Shown here: positions 20,953 through 30,410 of the stretch, piece by piece
How the letters are laid out: each line of letters opens with the position of its first letter
Position numbering within the stretch: position 1 is the first letter of the stretch
Assembly: GCA_040880725.1 (NCBI GenBank)
Contig: JBBDHV010000039.1
Span: forward strand, 1 to 64,000
Origin: DATHWB01 sp040880725
Lineage (GTDB): Bacteria > Actinomycetota > Acidimicrobiia > Spongiisociales > ZC4RG35
Reading direction: 5' to 3'
Length of the DNA: 64,000 bases
Program-made: the position numbers and the translations under genes
The notes under the pieces: model-generated
What the model saw: only the letters and a program-made list of their open reading frames with translations
Told to the model about the DNA's origin: nothing
Database searches by the model: none

Positions 20953-22064
20953 GTGTAGCGCGCCACTGTGACCGCGGTGGCGGCGCATGCCGCGTCGTCG
21001 AGTGCGATGCCCAGCCCGGGTGCACCACTCAGCTGGATGCGGCCGTCGCAGATGATGGGGCTCGTCAGCATGAAGTCGCGCCGTGTCTCCGTCCATTCGG
21101 GCGGGTCCAGCGGATACTCCAGGAAGGTCGTGCCGCCGGTGCCCGCAGTCAGGTGGGCGTTGGCCATCAGCGCCACTCCGCTCCCCCACGTGTGCGGGCT
21201 GAAGGTGAGTCCGCGGGCCCGTACCGCCTCGGCCACCCGGCGCAAGCCGCCGATGCCGCCGGTGACGACCGCGTCAGGCTGGTACACATCCAGCGCTTCG
21301 GCTTCCAGCATCAGGTCGAATTCATGCAGCTCCCGGGTCATTTCCCCTCCGGCGATGCGAATCCCGACCTCGGATCGGAGCTGAGCCATCCCGCGGTGGT
21401 CACCTCGATGAAGGGGCTCTTCGATCCAGTACACGTTGCGATCTGCGAGTTCCCGCGCGAACGGGAGCATCTCTTCGACGGTGGCGGGCGGGGAAGTGTC
21501 CCATGGCATGCGCCATCCCTGGTTGCAGTCGACCATCACCGCGATGTCATCACCGATTGCGTCGCGGACGGCATCCAGCACGGCGAGGTCCCGGGTGGCG
21601 TCCCCACGTCCGAAGCGCAGTTTCAACGCCCGGAACCCACGCGCGACGACGTGTTGGGCGGCGATAACGGTCGCTCCGGGCTCGCGATGGGTGCCAAAGG
21701 AGGCGTAGAGCTGGAGGGTGTCGGTGTGGCCCCCCACCATCTGCCAGATCGGCTGGTCCGCCAGCTTGCCGGCGAGATCCCAGAGCGCCGTTTCGAATGG
21801 CCATGGTCTTCCGTCGAGGAACGCGACGTTGTCCAAGACCTTCGAGTGTCGTGCGAGGTCGGTGGCGTCGGCCCCGATGAACAGGTGCTCGTAGTCGATC
21901 AGACCGCGCAGCGGGTCCCCGACACCGAATCCTTCGGCACCGGAGCTGTCGGTGACCCGGACGACGGCGACAGGAAAGGCGCGCCGTGGTTCGGGATCCC
22001 AGGCAGCCGGGAACGGCGGGTCGAGGCTGAGACGGTGATGGCTGACGACGATCGACTCGATCAC
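20949..22064 (-). CDS. enolase superfamily enzyme, mandelate racemase subgroup
   Basis: Likely a sugar-acid dehydratase or racemase using Mg-assisted proton abstraction. The 371 residues show metal ligands in MVDCNQGW, WIEEPL and AGGEM. The His-Asp dyad of the mandelate racemase subgroup appears as YQPDAVVTGG and FSPHTWGSG. The usual KxK motif reads KLR, keeping the first lysine. The GTG start overlaps the iron alcohol dehydrogenase stop by 4 bp (GTGA). The exact substrate is not assignable. With its two coupled neighbours it suggests a small carbohydrate-oxidation unit. Confidence 0.85.
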   Translation of the reverse strand: MIESIVVSHHRLSLDPPFPAAWDPEPRRAFPVAVVRVTDSSGAEGFGVGDPLRGLIDYEHLFIGADATDLARHSKVLDNVAFLDGRPWPFETALWDLAGKLADQPIWQMVGGHTDTLQLYASFGTHREPGATVIAAQHVVARGFRALKLRFGRGDATRDLAVLDAVRDAIGDDIAVMVDCNQGWRMPWDTSPPATVEEMLPFARELADRNVYWIEEPLHRGDHRGMAQLRSEVGIRIAGGEMTRELHEFDLMLEAEALDVYQPDAVVTGGIGGLRRVAEAVRARGLTFSPHTWGSGVALMANAHLTAGTGGTTFLEYPLDPPEWTETRRDFMLTSPIICDGRIQLSGAPGLGIALDDAACAATAVTVARYT

Positions 22065-23167
22065 GGCATCCACGCCTCCACGACGGACATCGCGACGGTT
22101 TCGATGTCCCCGGGGCCGATCGGTCGCGCATTGTTTCGGCACATCGGCTGATGGTCCTCGGCCCGCATCTCTTCGGCGAGGGCCTCGGCAGTCGGGCGCG
22201 ACCAGCGGGCGAGTTCGTCCCGGAATCCGACGGCGGCGAGGAACTCGTCGAATGCGTCCGCCAGCCCCGCGACGCCCCCCGAGGTCCCGAGGGAAGCATC
22301 CAGACCCTCGTAGGTGTCCGACGCGTCCAATGTCCATTCGAGCCCGGCGCGGAGCCCGAGCATCACCGCGAGTCCGTGCGGGATCGTCACGATTGACGCC
22401 AGTGCATGTCCCACGGCGTGTCCGATGCCGGTTCCGCAGTGGTCGATGGCGACGCCGGCGGCACAGGCGGCACGCATCATCTCTGTCCGCGCGGCGACAT
22501 TCCGCGGAGTGTCGAGACTGGCAGCCAGTTGCAGGTGGATTGACGCCGCTGCTTCGAATCCGAGCGCTCTCATCTCGGTGGTGGCGCGCTGTCCGGTGGC
22601 TGCTTCGACGGAGTGGCAGAAGGCGTCGAGTCCGGCAGCCAGGGCAACGGGCCGCGGGGTGGTTGCAGTGAGCTCAGGAGCGAGGATCGCCAGGTCAGGT
22701 CGGAGCCGCTCGTCCCATGCCCATGTCTTGTGGCCTCGATGAGAGACGATCGCCGTCCTCGTGACTTCGGCACCGGAGCCTGCCGTGGTCGGCAGCGCGA
22801 CCACCGCCGCACCCGGTGCGAACGGCTCGGCTGCTCGCAGTCGGGCCACCAGCCCGTCGGGATCGGTGATGAGGCGCGCTGCCAGCTTGGCCGTGTCGAG
22901 GACGCTTCCGCCCCCGACGGCGACCACGACATCCGAGTCGCGACCAGCGATGTCGCGGGCGAGGGCACCGACCGTCTCGACGACGGGTTCACCGCCGGGG
23001 ACGATGATGACATCGCATCCGAGCGCCTCGTGGACGATGGCGGTGCAGGCCGCCAACAGCACCGAGTCGGTGACGATGACCGGCGACCGCCCGACGGGGC
23101 GGACCAGGCTCCCGATGTCGTCCGCCACCGAGTCGGTCGTCCGCACGAATGCCGGGAGCGGAATCAA
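22061..23167 (-). CDS. iron-containing (group III) alcohol dehydrogenase family protein
   Basis: NAD(P)-dependent alcohol or hydroxy-acid dehydrogenase, possibly like maleylacetate reductase. The 368 residues have the nucleotide-binding GGGSVLDTAKL and PTTAGSGAEVT. Metal ligands are the Asp and His of LDAFCHSVEA, GIGHAVGHAL and IPHGLAV. It starts with TTG, which overlaps the rarA stop by 4 bp. That fusion of a metabolic gene to a DNA-repair gene in one coupled run is unusual. Confidence 0.85.
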   Translation of the reverse strand: MIPLPAFVRTTDSVADDIGSLVRPVGRSPVIVTDSVLLAACTAIVHEALGCDVIIVPGGEPVVETVGALARDIAGRDSDVVVAVGGGSVLDTAKLAARLITDPDGLVARLRAAEPFAPGAAVVALPTTAGSGAEVTRTAIVSHRGHKTWAWDERLRPDLAILAPELTATTPRPVALAAGLDAFCHSVEAATGQRATTEMRALGFEAAASIHLQLAASLDTPRNVAARTEMMRAACAAGVAIDHCGTGIGHAVGHALASIVTIPHGLAVMLGLRAGLEWTLDASDTYEGLDASLGTSGGVAGLADAFDEFLAAVGFRDELARWSRPTAEALAEEMRAEDHQPMCRNNARPIGPGDIETVAMSVVEAWMP

Positions 23168-24492
23168 CGGGGAGGCTTTCCGAGCTGGGTGTCGATCCAG
23201 CGCAGGCGTTCGGCGAGTGCGGCCTCCCGTCCTTCTGCCCCGGGTCGGAACAGGGTCCCGTCGACGCCTTCGGGAAAGTACTGCTGGGCGACGATGTGGT
23301 TCGGCCCGTCATGCGCGTAGGTGTATCCCGCCCCGTGGCCGAGTGTGCCTGCTCCCGCATAATGGGAGTCGCGGAGATGGGCGGGAACCACCGGGCTGGT
23401 GCCCTCCTCCAAGAGGGCCCGGGTTGCGGCCATTCCGGAAGTGAGTGAGTTCGATTTGGGGGCGATGGCACAGTAGACGGTGGCTTGGGTCAGGTGGAAC
23501 GCTGCTTCCGGGAGTCCGACGTGCGCCAGAGCCTGCGCGGCCGCCACCGCCTGCAGGAGCGCGTTCGGGTCGGCGAGTCCGATGTCCTCGGAGGCCAGGA
23601 TGAGGAGCCTGCGCATGATGAACTCGGGATCTTCCCCGCCCTCCAGCATTAGATGGAGCCAGTAGAGAGACGCGTCGACGTCCGAACCGCGCACGCTCTT
23701 GATGAACGCGGAAACGACGTCGTAATGGGCGTCGCCGTCCTTGTCGTAGCGGACGATGCGCCGCTGGAGCGCTTCGCCCACGTCGTCGACTTCGATCGTG
23801 GTCCCGTCCCGTCCCAAGGTCAGTGACGCGGCGACGTCGAGCGCCGTGAGAGCATGGCGGGCGTCGCCGCCGGCGCGGGTGGCGAGGGCGGACAGTGCAT
23901 CATCGGAGATCTCGAGGTGGTCGTTTCCGAGTCCGCGCTCGGTGTCGTGGAGGGCACGTCGGACGAGGTCGGCGATGGCGTCGTCGTCGAGGCGTTCGGT
24001 GCGAAACAGTGTCATCCTGCTCATGAGCGGCGAGTTCACCTCGAAGAAGGGGTTCTCGGTCGTGGCGCCCACGAGAATCACCGTGCCGTCTTCGACTCCG
24101 GGCAGGAGGGCGTCCTGCTGGGACTTCGAGAAACGGTGGATTTCGTCGATGAAGAGCACGGTGCGGCGTTCGTCGGTTCCCAGGCGCTCTCGGGCAGCAG
24201 CCAACACCGCCCGGACGTCTTTCACGCCGGCGCTGGTCGCCGAAAGGGTCTCGAAGGCGGCGTCCACGTGATGGGCGATCAGTCGGGCCAGCGTGGTCTT
24301 GCCGGTTCCCGGCGGTCCCCAGAGCAGCATCGAAACGGGACGACCCGACGACACGATGCGCCGAAAGGCGGCGCCGGGTCCGAGGAGGCCGGGCTGGCCG
24401 ACCACTTCGTCGATGGATCGCGGCCGCATCCGGGCGGCGAGCGGCGCGGCCGCCGCACGTCGTACCTCGGCTCCGGCGCTGAAGAGGTCCAC
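23164..24492 (-). CDS. rarA: replication-associated recombination protein A (MgsA/WRNIP1 family AAA ATPase)
   Basis: Acts at stalled replication forks in the cytoplasm. The 442 residues start with the clamp-loader-like RPRSIDEVVGQPGLLG. Walker A is WGPPGTGKTTLA, Walker B is VLFIDEIHRF, and the sensor region reads VGATTENPFFEVN. The C-terminal tetramerisation part includes YFPEGVDGTLF. It lies 7 bp from aspS, a neighbourhood known from other actinobacteria. Confidence 0.95.
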   Translation of the reverse strand: MDLFSAGAEVRRAAAAPLAARMRPRSIDEVVGQPGLLGPGAAFRRIVSSGRPVSMLLWGPPGTGKTTLARLIAHHVDAAFETLSATSAGVKDVRAVLAAARERLGTDERRTVLFIDEIHRFSKSQQDALLPGVEDGTVILVGATTENPFFEVNSPLMSRMTLFRTERLDDDAIADLVRRALHDTERGLGNDHLEISDDALSALATRAGGDARHALTALDVAASLTLGRDGTTIEVDDVGEALQRRIVRYDKDGDAHYDVVSAFIKSVRGSDVDASLYWLHLMLEGGEDPEFIMRRLLILASEDIGLADPNALLQAVAAAQALAHVGLPEAAFHLTQATVYCAIAPKSNSLTSGMAATRALLEEGTSPVVPAHLRDSHYAGAGTLGHGAGYTYAHDGPNHIVAQQYFPEGVDGTLFRPGAEGREAALAERLRWIDTQLGKPPR

Positions 24493-24499
24493 GTCGGGC

Positions 24500-26257
24500 T
24501 CAGGTCTCCTCGTCGGCCATCGCCTCGGGACGCAGGCGGATTCCGAGTTCGGTCAACTGCGTCTCCTCCACCGGGCTCGGCGCGGAGGTCAGGGGATCGA
24601 GTCCCGTCTGGGTCTTCGGGAACGGGATCACGTCGCGAATCGACGTCTCGTTCTGCAGCACCATGACCAGGCGATCGATGCCGAATGCGAACCCCGCATG
24701 CGGTGGAGTGCCATACCGCAGGGCACGCAGGAACCACCCGAAGCGCCGTTCGGCGGCTTCGCGGCCGATACCGAGGATGTCGAAGACCTCCGACTGGATT
24801 TCGGGGTCGTGGATTCTCACCGAACCCGAGCCGAGTTCGATGCCGTTGACGACGACGTCGTACGCCTTCGAGGTCGCCTCCAGGGGGTTCTCGCGAGCGG
24901 TGGCGATGTCGCGGGGAGCCGTGAAGGGGTGGTGCGAGAACGTGATGCGCCCGTCCTCCTCGGCTTCGAACATGGGGAAGTCCACGACGCACAGAAACGA
25001 CAGTTCGTCGTGGCCCGTCGGCCTCCCGAGCGCGTTGCGCAGGGTTCCGAGCACCGTGACGGCCGTCTTCCAGCCGTCCGCCACCAGGAGCAGCACGTCG
25101 CCGGGCGTCGCCGTGAGCGCCCCGACGAGATCCCGCTGTTCGTCCTCGGAGAGGAACTTGGCGACTGGCGACCGCAGCGAGCCGTCCGCCTCGACGACGA
25201 GCCATACGAGGCCTTTGGCTCCGGCGGCCTTGGCTTCGTCCGTGAGCGAGTCAGCCCGCGACCGCGGGAACTCGAGCTTTCCGGCGTTGATCCCGCGAAT
25301 GGTGCCGCCGGACGAAAGCGCCGTGGAGAACACCCCGAACCCCGAATCGGAGAAGACCGAGCCGAGATCGACGATTTCCATGCCGAACCGCAGGTCGGGC
25401 TTGTCCGAGCCGTACCGGTCCATCGCCTCCTGCCAGGTCAAAGTCGGGAAGGGCAGGTCCACGTCGACGTCCCGCACGGCTCGCACCGCGGCAGCGATCA
25501 CTTCCTGTGCGACCGCGAGCACTTCGTCCTGACCCCAGAACGAGCCTTCGAGATCCAACTGGGTGAACTCGAGTTGGCGGTCGGATCGGAAGTCCTCGTC
25601 GCGGTAGCAGCGGGCGATCTGGTAGTACCGCTCGACGCCTGCGATCATCAACAGCTGCTTGAAGAGCTGGGGTGACTGCGGCAACGCGTAGAAGTTCCCC
25701 TTCCGCAGCCTGCTGGGCACGAGGACGTCACGCGCACCTTCCGGCGTCGACCGGATGAGGGTCGGCGTCTCGACTTCGAGGAAGCCTTTGGCGTCGAGCG
25801 TCTGGCGAATGGCAGAGGATGCCCGTGACCGGGCGCGTAGGTTGGCGGCCATCCCGGGGCGACGGAGGTCGAGGAACCGATACTCCAGCCGCACCCGCTC
25901 GTCGGTGTCTGCTCGGTCATCGAGCATGAAGGGCAACGGGTCGGAAGGACTGAGGACGATGACCTCCGAGGCCCCGATCTCCACTTCCCCGGTGGGAAGG
26001 TCAGGATTGACGGTGCCTTCCGGTCGCGCCCGTACGACACCCGTCACCGACACGCAGTACTCCATCCGCAGTTCGTCGACGACAGCGATGTCGGTCGGGT
26101 CGGCCACGACCTGGACCAGCCCTGAGGCGTCGCGGAGATCGAAGAACGTCACTCCACCGTGATCGCGGCGTCGCTGCACCCACCCGGCGACCATCACCGT
26201 GTCCCCGACACGGCTGGTGTCCATCGTTCCTGCGTGGGCGGTGCGGTATTCGTTCAT
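24500..26257 (-). CDS. aspS: aspartyl-tRNA synthetase, probably non-discriminating
   Basis: Class IIb synthetase of 585 residues. It has an N-terminal OB-fold anticodon domain (GWVQRRRDHGGVTFFDLRD), motif 2 with YRDEDFRSDRQLEFTQLD, the bacterial GAD insertion and motif 3 GFAFGIDRLVM. The RRDHGG position carries histidine where discriminating enzymes such as that of E. coli carry leucine. That points to charging both tRNA-Asp and tRNA-Asn, with later amidation by GatCAB. This reading is inference. The ATG overlaps the hisS stop by 4 bp. Confidence 0.96.
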   Translation of the reverse strand: MNEYRTAHAGTMDTSRVGDTVMVAGWVQRRRDHGGVTFFDLRDASGLVQVVADPTDIAVVDELRMEYCVSVTGVVRARPEGTVNPDLPTGEVEIGASEVIVLSPSDPLPFMLDDRADTDERVRLEYRFLDLRRPGMAANLRARSRASSAIRQTLDAKGFLEVETPTLIRSTPEGARDVLVPSRLRKGNFYALPQSPQLFKQLLMIAGVERYYQIARCYRDEDFRSDRQLEFTQLDLEGSFWGQDEVLAVAQEVIAAAVRAVRDVDVDLPFPTLTWQEAMDRYGSDKPDLRFGMEIVDLGSVFSDSGFGVFSTALSSGGTIRGINAGKLEFPRSRADSLTDEAKAAGAKGLVWLVVEADGSLRSPVAKFLSEDEQRDLVGALTATPGDVLLLVADGWKTAVTVLGTLRNALGRPTGHDELSFLCVVDFPMFEAEEDGRITFSHHPFTAPRDIATARENPLEATSKAYDVVVNGIELGSGSVRIHDPEIQSEVFDILGIGREAAERRFGWFLRALRYGTPPHAGFAFGIDRLVMVLQNETSIRDVIPFPKTQTGLDPLTSAPSPVEETQLTELGIRLRPEAMADEET

Positions 26258-27609
26258 GATGCTCCTGATTCCAGTCGTCGACGCAGCTCTCCTGCGGCGT
26301 CGACGACCGGGGTTTCGAACTGTTCTCCGCCGGCGAGGTCCTTCACGGTGACGGTCCCCTTCGTGCGCTCGTCCTCGCCGACGATCAACGCGTACCGGGC
26401 TCCGATCCGGTCGGCGTGTTTGAGTTGTTTGCCGAGTTTGGACGGCTCGGGCGCGACATCGGTGTTCACGCCTGCTGCCCGGAGCTCGGTGGCGAGGCGG
26501 AGCGCCTGTGCCACGCCGGCGTCGTCCATGATCGTCACATACGCGTCGACCGACGTCGAGCCGGAATCGATGAGCCCCGCCTCACGGAGCTGCCAGAACA
26601 ACCGCGTGAGACCGATCGAGATGCCCACACCGGGGAGACGGGTGTTCGTGTAGAGACCGGCGAGGTCTTCATACCGTCCGCCGGAACAGACCGATCCGAT
26701 CGCGGGGTGGTCGTCGAGCGTGGTTTCGTACACCGTTCCCGTGTAGTACTCGAGGCCACGGGCGATCCCCAGGTCGAGCATGTACCGGTCCTCAGGCAAT
26801 CCCAGCTCGCCCAGCGTCTCGAACACGACACGCATGTCGTCGGCGCCGCGGCGGGCGCGCTCGTCGCTGCTGTCGAGACTGTCCAACAGCGCGATCGCTC
26901 CGGACGATCCCCGCGCCTGGGTGGCCACGAGTTCCAGCAGCCTCTGCGCAGTTCCGGAGCCGACGCCGAGTTCGACAATCGAAGCGGCCACGTCCTCGGC
27001 GGACCGCTTGGCCAGTTTGTCGATCTCCCGCAGCACGGCCGCCTGCCGGCCGGACTCGGCGATGCCCAACTGGGAGAGGAGCCCGGTCATCAACATCCGG
27101 TTGTTGAGTCGGATCGTGAAGGGTCCGACTCCGATCCGGTCGAACACGTCGTGGATCACGGCGGGAACCTCGGCGTCATGACGCAGGCTGAGGGTCCCTC
27201 GGTCGATCACGTCGATGTCGCACTGGTAGAACTCGCGGAAGCGGCCCCGCTGCGGCCGCTCCCCCCGGTACACCCGCTGGATCTGATAGCGCTTGAAAGG
27301 AAACGCGAGTTCGTTCTGGTGCTCTGCGACGTAGCGGGCGAGGGGCACCGTCAGATCGAAACGCAATGCGAGGTCGGGAAGGCCGTCGCGGTCGACGGTC
27401 CCGGTCGACTGCACGAAGTAGATCTGGCGTTCGGTTTCTCCCCCGGTCTTCGTCAGGAGCACCTCGGAACGCTCGAACACGGGCGTCTCGATCTCGATGA
27501 AGCCGAACCGCTCATAGGTGGTTGCGATGACGTCGGCCATGCGCCGGAACGCCGCCTGTTCGGCAGGAAGAAGTTCGAGTACCCCGGGCGGGGTGCGAGG
27601 GGTGATCAT
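26254..27609 (-). CDS. hisS: histidyl-tRNA synthetase
   Basis: Charges tRNA-His. The 451-residue class II protein has motif 1 near GFIEIETPVFERSEVLL, motif 2 VYRGERPQRGRFREFYQCDID, the histidine-specific GLEYYTGTVYE and motif 3 GVGISIGLTRL. A C-terminal anticodon domain follows. The hisS-aspS pair, overlapping by 4 bp, is a common arrangement. It starts 60 bp downstream of the metallo-beta-lactamase gene. Confidence 0.97.
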   Translation of the reverse strand: MITPRTPPGVLELLPAEQAAFRRMADVIATTYERFGFIEIETPVFERSEVLLTKTGGETERQIYFVQSTGTVDRDGLPDLALRFDLTVPLARYVAEHQNELAFPFKRYQIQRVYRGERPQRGRFREFYQCDIDVIDRGTLSLRHDAEVPAVIHDVFDRIGVGPFTIRLNNRMLMTGLLSQLGIAESGRQAAVLREIDKLAKRSAEDVAASIVELGVGSGTAQRLLELVATQARGSSGAIALLDSLDSSDERARRGADDMRVVFETLGELGLPEDRYMLDLGIARGLEYYTGTVYETTLDDHPAIGSVCSGGRYEDLAGLYTNTRLPGVGISIGLTRLFWQLREAGLIDSGSTSVDAYVTIMDDAGVAQALRLATELRAAGVNTDVAPEPSKLGKQLKHADRIGARYALIVGEDERTKGTVTVKDLAGGEQFETPVVDAAGELRRRLESGAS

Positions 27610-27669
27610 GAACGCGGTTGTCTCGTGTCGTCGGGTTGGACCGGGCGGAGGCTACTCGGGGGCCGGTGC

Positions 27670-28329
27670 TCAGCCACCGAGGTCCTGCAGGAAAGGATTG
27701 GTTCGTCGCTCCCGGCCGATCGTGGTCTCCGGCCCGTGTCCCGGAAGCACCCGGACGTCGTCGGGGAGGTCGAGGATCCGGTCGCGCATCGATCGCATCA
27801 ACGCCTCGTACGAGCCCCCCGGCAGATCGGTGCGGCCGATGGACCCTGCGAAGAGTTGGTCTCCGGAGAACAACACGCCTTCGCCCTCCACTTCGACGCA
27901 GACGTGGCCCGGGGTATGGCCCGGGGTGTGGCGAACCAGCAACCGGAACCCTGCCATGTCGAGCATGTCACCGTCGCCGAGCGGATGGCGATCGAGGGGT
28001 GGCTCGTAGCTTCCGGGTGGCCGCACACCGAAGAGGGTGCGTAACTGCTCGTCGGGAGCAAGCGTGAGGAAGTCATCGTCGGGATGGACCCATGTCCCCA
28101 CCCCGTGGGCTCGCTCGACGTCGCCCGCGCCCCCGGCGTGGTCGACGTGGCCGTGCGTGAGGACGAGGCCGGCCGCCGACAGTCGGTGGCGGGACAGCAA
28201 GTCCGTGACACCGGCGAGATCAGGAGGAGCGTCGATGATCACCGCCGGTTCTCCTGGGCCGCGCGCCAGCACCCAACAGTTCGTCTGCGCCGCCCACAAA
28301 ATGTCCCGATCGATCAACACGATTCCCAC
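27670..28329 (-). CDS. metallo-beta-lactamase fold hydrolase (glyoxalase II-like)
   Basis: A di-metal hydrolase of 219 residues. The signature THGHVDHAGG, the HTPGHTPGH motif, the bridging aspartate in LFSGDQLFAG and the final LPGHGPETT are all present. Family members cleave thioesters such as hydroxyacyl-thiols; in a mycothiol-using actinobacterium the thiol would differ from glutathione, but this is inference. Proteins of this kind flank hisS and rel in actinobacteria. The start is GTG at 28329, with another GTG three codons in. Confidence 0.85.
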   Translation of the reverse strand: MGIVLIDRDILWAAQTNCWVLARGPGEPAVIIDAPPDLAGVTDLLSRHRLSAAGLVLTHGHVDHAGGAGDVERAHGVGTWVHPDDDFLTLAPDEQLRTLFGVRPPGSYEPPLDRHPLGDGDMLDMAGFRLLVRHTPGHTPGHVCVEVEGEGVLFSGDQLFAGSIGRTDLPGGSYEALMRSMRDRILDLPDDVRVLPGHGPETTIGRERRTNPFLQDLGG

Positions 28330-28419
28330 GATAGGCCCATGAGTCGGAGGGACTATTCCTCAGGTTTGCCTCCGGCGTGCCGATGCAAGACGCATATTGC
28401 CCCTCGTCCCAGACCACAA

Positions 28420-29508
28420 ATGACGGACCACGCACACCACTACAGCACAGTCACCGTTCCCGTCGGCTTCGGCGGAAAATCCAGCCCCTACGTTCCCGAC
28501 CCCGCCCCCACCCTCCTCGTGGAATTGGCCACGGTGGACCGGGCGAAGGAAGAAGCGAAGGTCGCCGCCCTCCTGGGAGAGGCGGAAGCGACCGCGGCAT
28601 CCGTGACCGCCGAGGCGGAGGCCGCCGCGGAGGCGATTCGTGCGGAGGCTGCGGAGGCTGCCGGCACCGTCACAGCGAACGCTCGGGCGGATGCAGACGC
28701 GGTCATCGCCGCCGCCGAGGACGAGGCCAAGGCGGTGATCGGTGCGGCCGACACCTCCGTCGCCGGCACCCTGGCCAAGATCGAGACGAGCGGGTCGGAG
28801 CTCGCAGAACGCGCCGCCGGCCTCGAGGCCCTTCGCTCAGAGCTGGATTCACGGGACGCACTCCTCGCCGAGCGGCTGGCAGCAGTGGACGCCGAAGTCG
28901 CGGAGGCGGCAACCATCCTCTCCGCCGCCCACCGCGAGGCAGATTCCGTCCTGGCCGAGGCGCGTGCCTCCGCCGAAGAGATTCTCGACTCCGCGCGTCA
29001 ACAGGCGGAGGACGACGCCCGCGCCCTGGTCGCTGAGGCCCGCACCGCGGCGGAGCACGACCCTGCGGTCCAGGAACGGATCGCCGAGATTGGGAGCGTT
29101 CACCGCATCGAGGTTCAGGTCCTCCATGACCGAGAAGTGGAACTGCTCGAGCGCATTGCAGATCTGGAAGCCCGCGTCGCCGCGCCCCCAGTGGTTGCGG
29201 GGACCGGCGACGAATCGGCCGGTCTCGAAACCGGGACACCCACCGAAACCCCGCAGGACGCCCCCACTGGGGACGAGGAGCGGACAGCCGACGATGACGA
29301 GTCGATGTCCATCGACCTCGACGACGAGCGGGCGGAAGTGACCGTGCGCCAGGATCGTCTGAACGGCCGCCACACCTCCGACGGGCGCACAGCGGAGCGC
29401 TCCCCGAGTGCCGGCACGATCGTCACTCACGCACCGCTCATCGAACAACTCAGCACATCGGCGTTTCGCGCGATGCCCGATGAACGGAGAGGCCGGAGGC
29501 GACGCTGA
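28420..29508 (+). CDS. alanine-rich coiled-coil protein 1
   Basis: A 362-residue protein of unknown function. A short N-terminal segment rich in Gly/Pro (about 1-35) precedes a long Ala/Glu/Arg coiled coil (about 38-250) built of repeats such as EAEAAAEAIRAEAAEAA. An acidic Thr/Asp/Glu linker (about 255-310) follows, then a strongly basic end (PDERRGRRRR). No membrane helix is visible. The make-up resembles actinobacterial filament scaffolds (Scy, FilP, DivIVA-like) without clear homology. No good Shine-Dalgarno precedes the ATG. Its stop overlaps the next start by one base. Confidence 0.8.
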   Translation: MTDHAHHYSTVTVPVGFGGKSSPYVPDPAPTLLVELATVDRAKEEAKVAALLGEAEATAASVTAEAEAAAEAIRAEAAEAAGTVTANARADADAVIAAAEDEAKAVIGAADTSVAGTLAKIETSGSELAERAAGLEALRSELDSRDALLAERLAAVDAEVAEAATILSAAHREADSVLAEARASAEEILDSARQQAEDDARALVAEARTAAEHDPAVQERIAEIGSVHRIEVQVLHDREVELLERIADLEARVAAPPVVAGTGDESAGLETGTPTETPQDAPTGDEERTADDDESMSIDLDDERAEVTVRQDRLNGRHTSDGRTAERSPSAGTIVTHAPLIEQLSTSAFRAMPDERRGRRRR

Positions 29509-30392
29509 TGGATGTCGCCGCGGCCAAGGAGCAGGCTGAGGCACTCGTTCGGGTGGCAGAAACCCTCGTCGCGAAGGCTCGCGATGAGTCAGAGTCGATC
29601 GTTTCGGACGGCCAGAAGCGGGTCGCCGGAATTCTCGCCGATGCAGACGCCCTCCGCAGCGCAGCCGAAAGGGACGCAGCGTCGACGCGAGCCGAAGCCG
29701 AACAGCGTCTGGCGGATGCGCGCCGGGAGGCGGACGCCCTCCTGGCCGAAGCCCGAGATGCCCGAGAAGAAGCGGTGCAGGCGGCCCGAACCGGGTTGGA
29801 CGCATCGCGAGCTGCAGGAGGCACCGTTCAGGGAGCTGCACCCGCGGCGTCGACCGATTTCGCAGTCCAAGAGGCGAGCGAGGTGGCCGATCGGATCCTA
29901 CGCGTCGCCCGTTCCGAGGCGGAGGCACGCAGCAGGGCAGTGACCGAGGAGGCCCGTCGCCGCGCCGAGATCATCGAGCGCGACGCCCGGAGCAGGGCCG
30001 AAGTCGCGGCGAAGGAGTACCGGGACCTCGTTCGCTCCATGCAGCAGGCGGAACTGTCCGCAAAGTCCCGGATCCGGGAACTCGACACCGAGATCGCCCG
30101 ACTGGAGCGGCTGTTGAACCGTGTCACCGAGGAGGCAGCGCGACGGGGTCTCGACACTGATCCGTCGGCCGACCCGGTCGAACCTCGCGAGGTGAGTGCG
30201 TCCGGAATCGTCTTCCCGACGTCGGCGTCGAGCCGGCCGGCCCCATCTGCCGCGGACGACGACGCCGACCGCACTCCCGAGTCCGTCGACACCCCCCGCC
30301 CGATCGAACGCATCGCCACCGCCGAACAGCCGTCGCGCACTCACGATGTCGATGCGCTTCTGGCCCGCAGGGGAATTCGGCGCCGAGCCTGA
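29508..30392 (+). CDS. alanine-rich coiled-coil protein 2
   Basis: A 294-residue partner of the preceding gene, coupled through TGATG. Coiled coil spans about 1-95 and 108-205, separated by a Gly/Ala break. A disordered Pro/Ala/Asp tail follows, and it ends DVDALLARRGIRRRA, basic like the end of protein 1. The two may co-assemble. Only 18 bp separate its stop from the stop of the convergent conservon gene cvnD, so both operons end back to back. Confidence 0.8.
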   Translation: MDVAAAKEQAEALVRVAETLVAKARDESESIVSDGQKRVAGILADADALRSAAERDAASTRAEAEQRLADARREADALLAEARDAREEAVQAARTGLDASRAAGGTVQGAAPAASTDFAVQEASEVADRILRVARSEAEARSRAVTEEARRRAEIIERDARSRAEVAAKEYRDLVRSMQQAELSAKSRIRELDTEIARLERLLNRVTEEAARRGLDTDPSADPVEPREVSASGIVFPTSASSRPAPSAADDDADRTPESVDTPRPIERIATAEQPSRTHDVDALLARRGIRRRA

Positions 30393-30410
30393 GGCTCGAT
30401 TGCAAACCGT

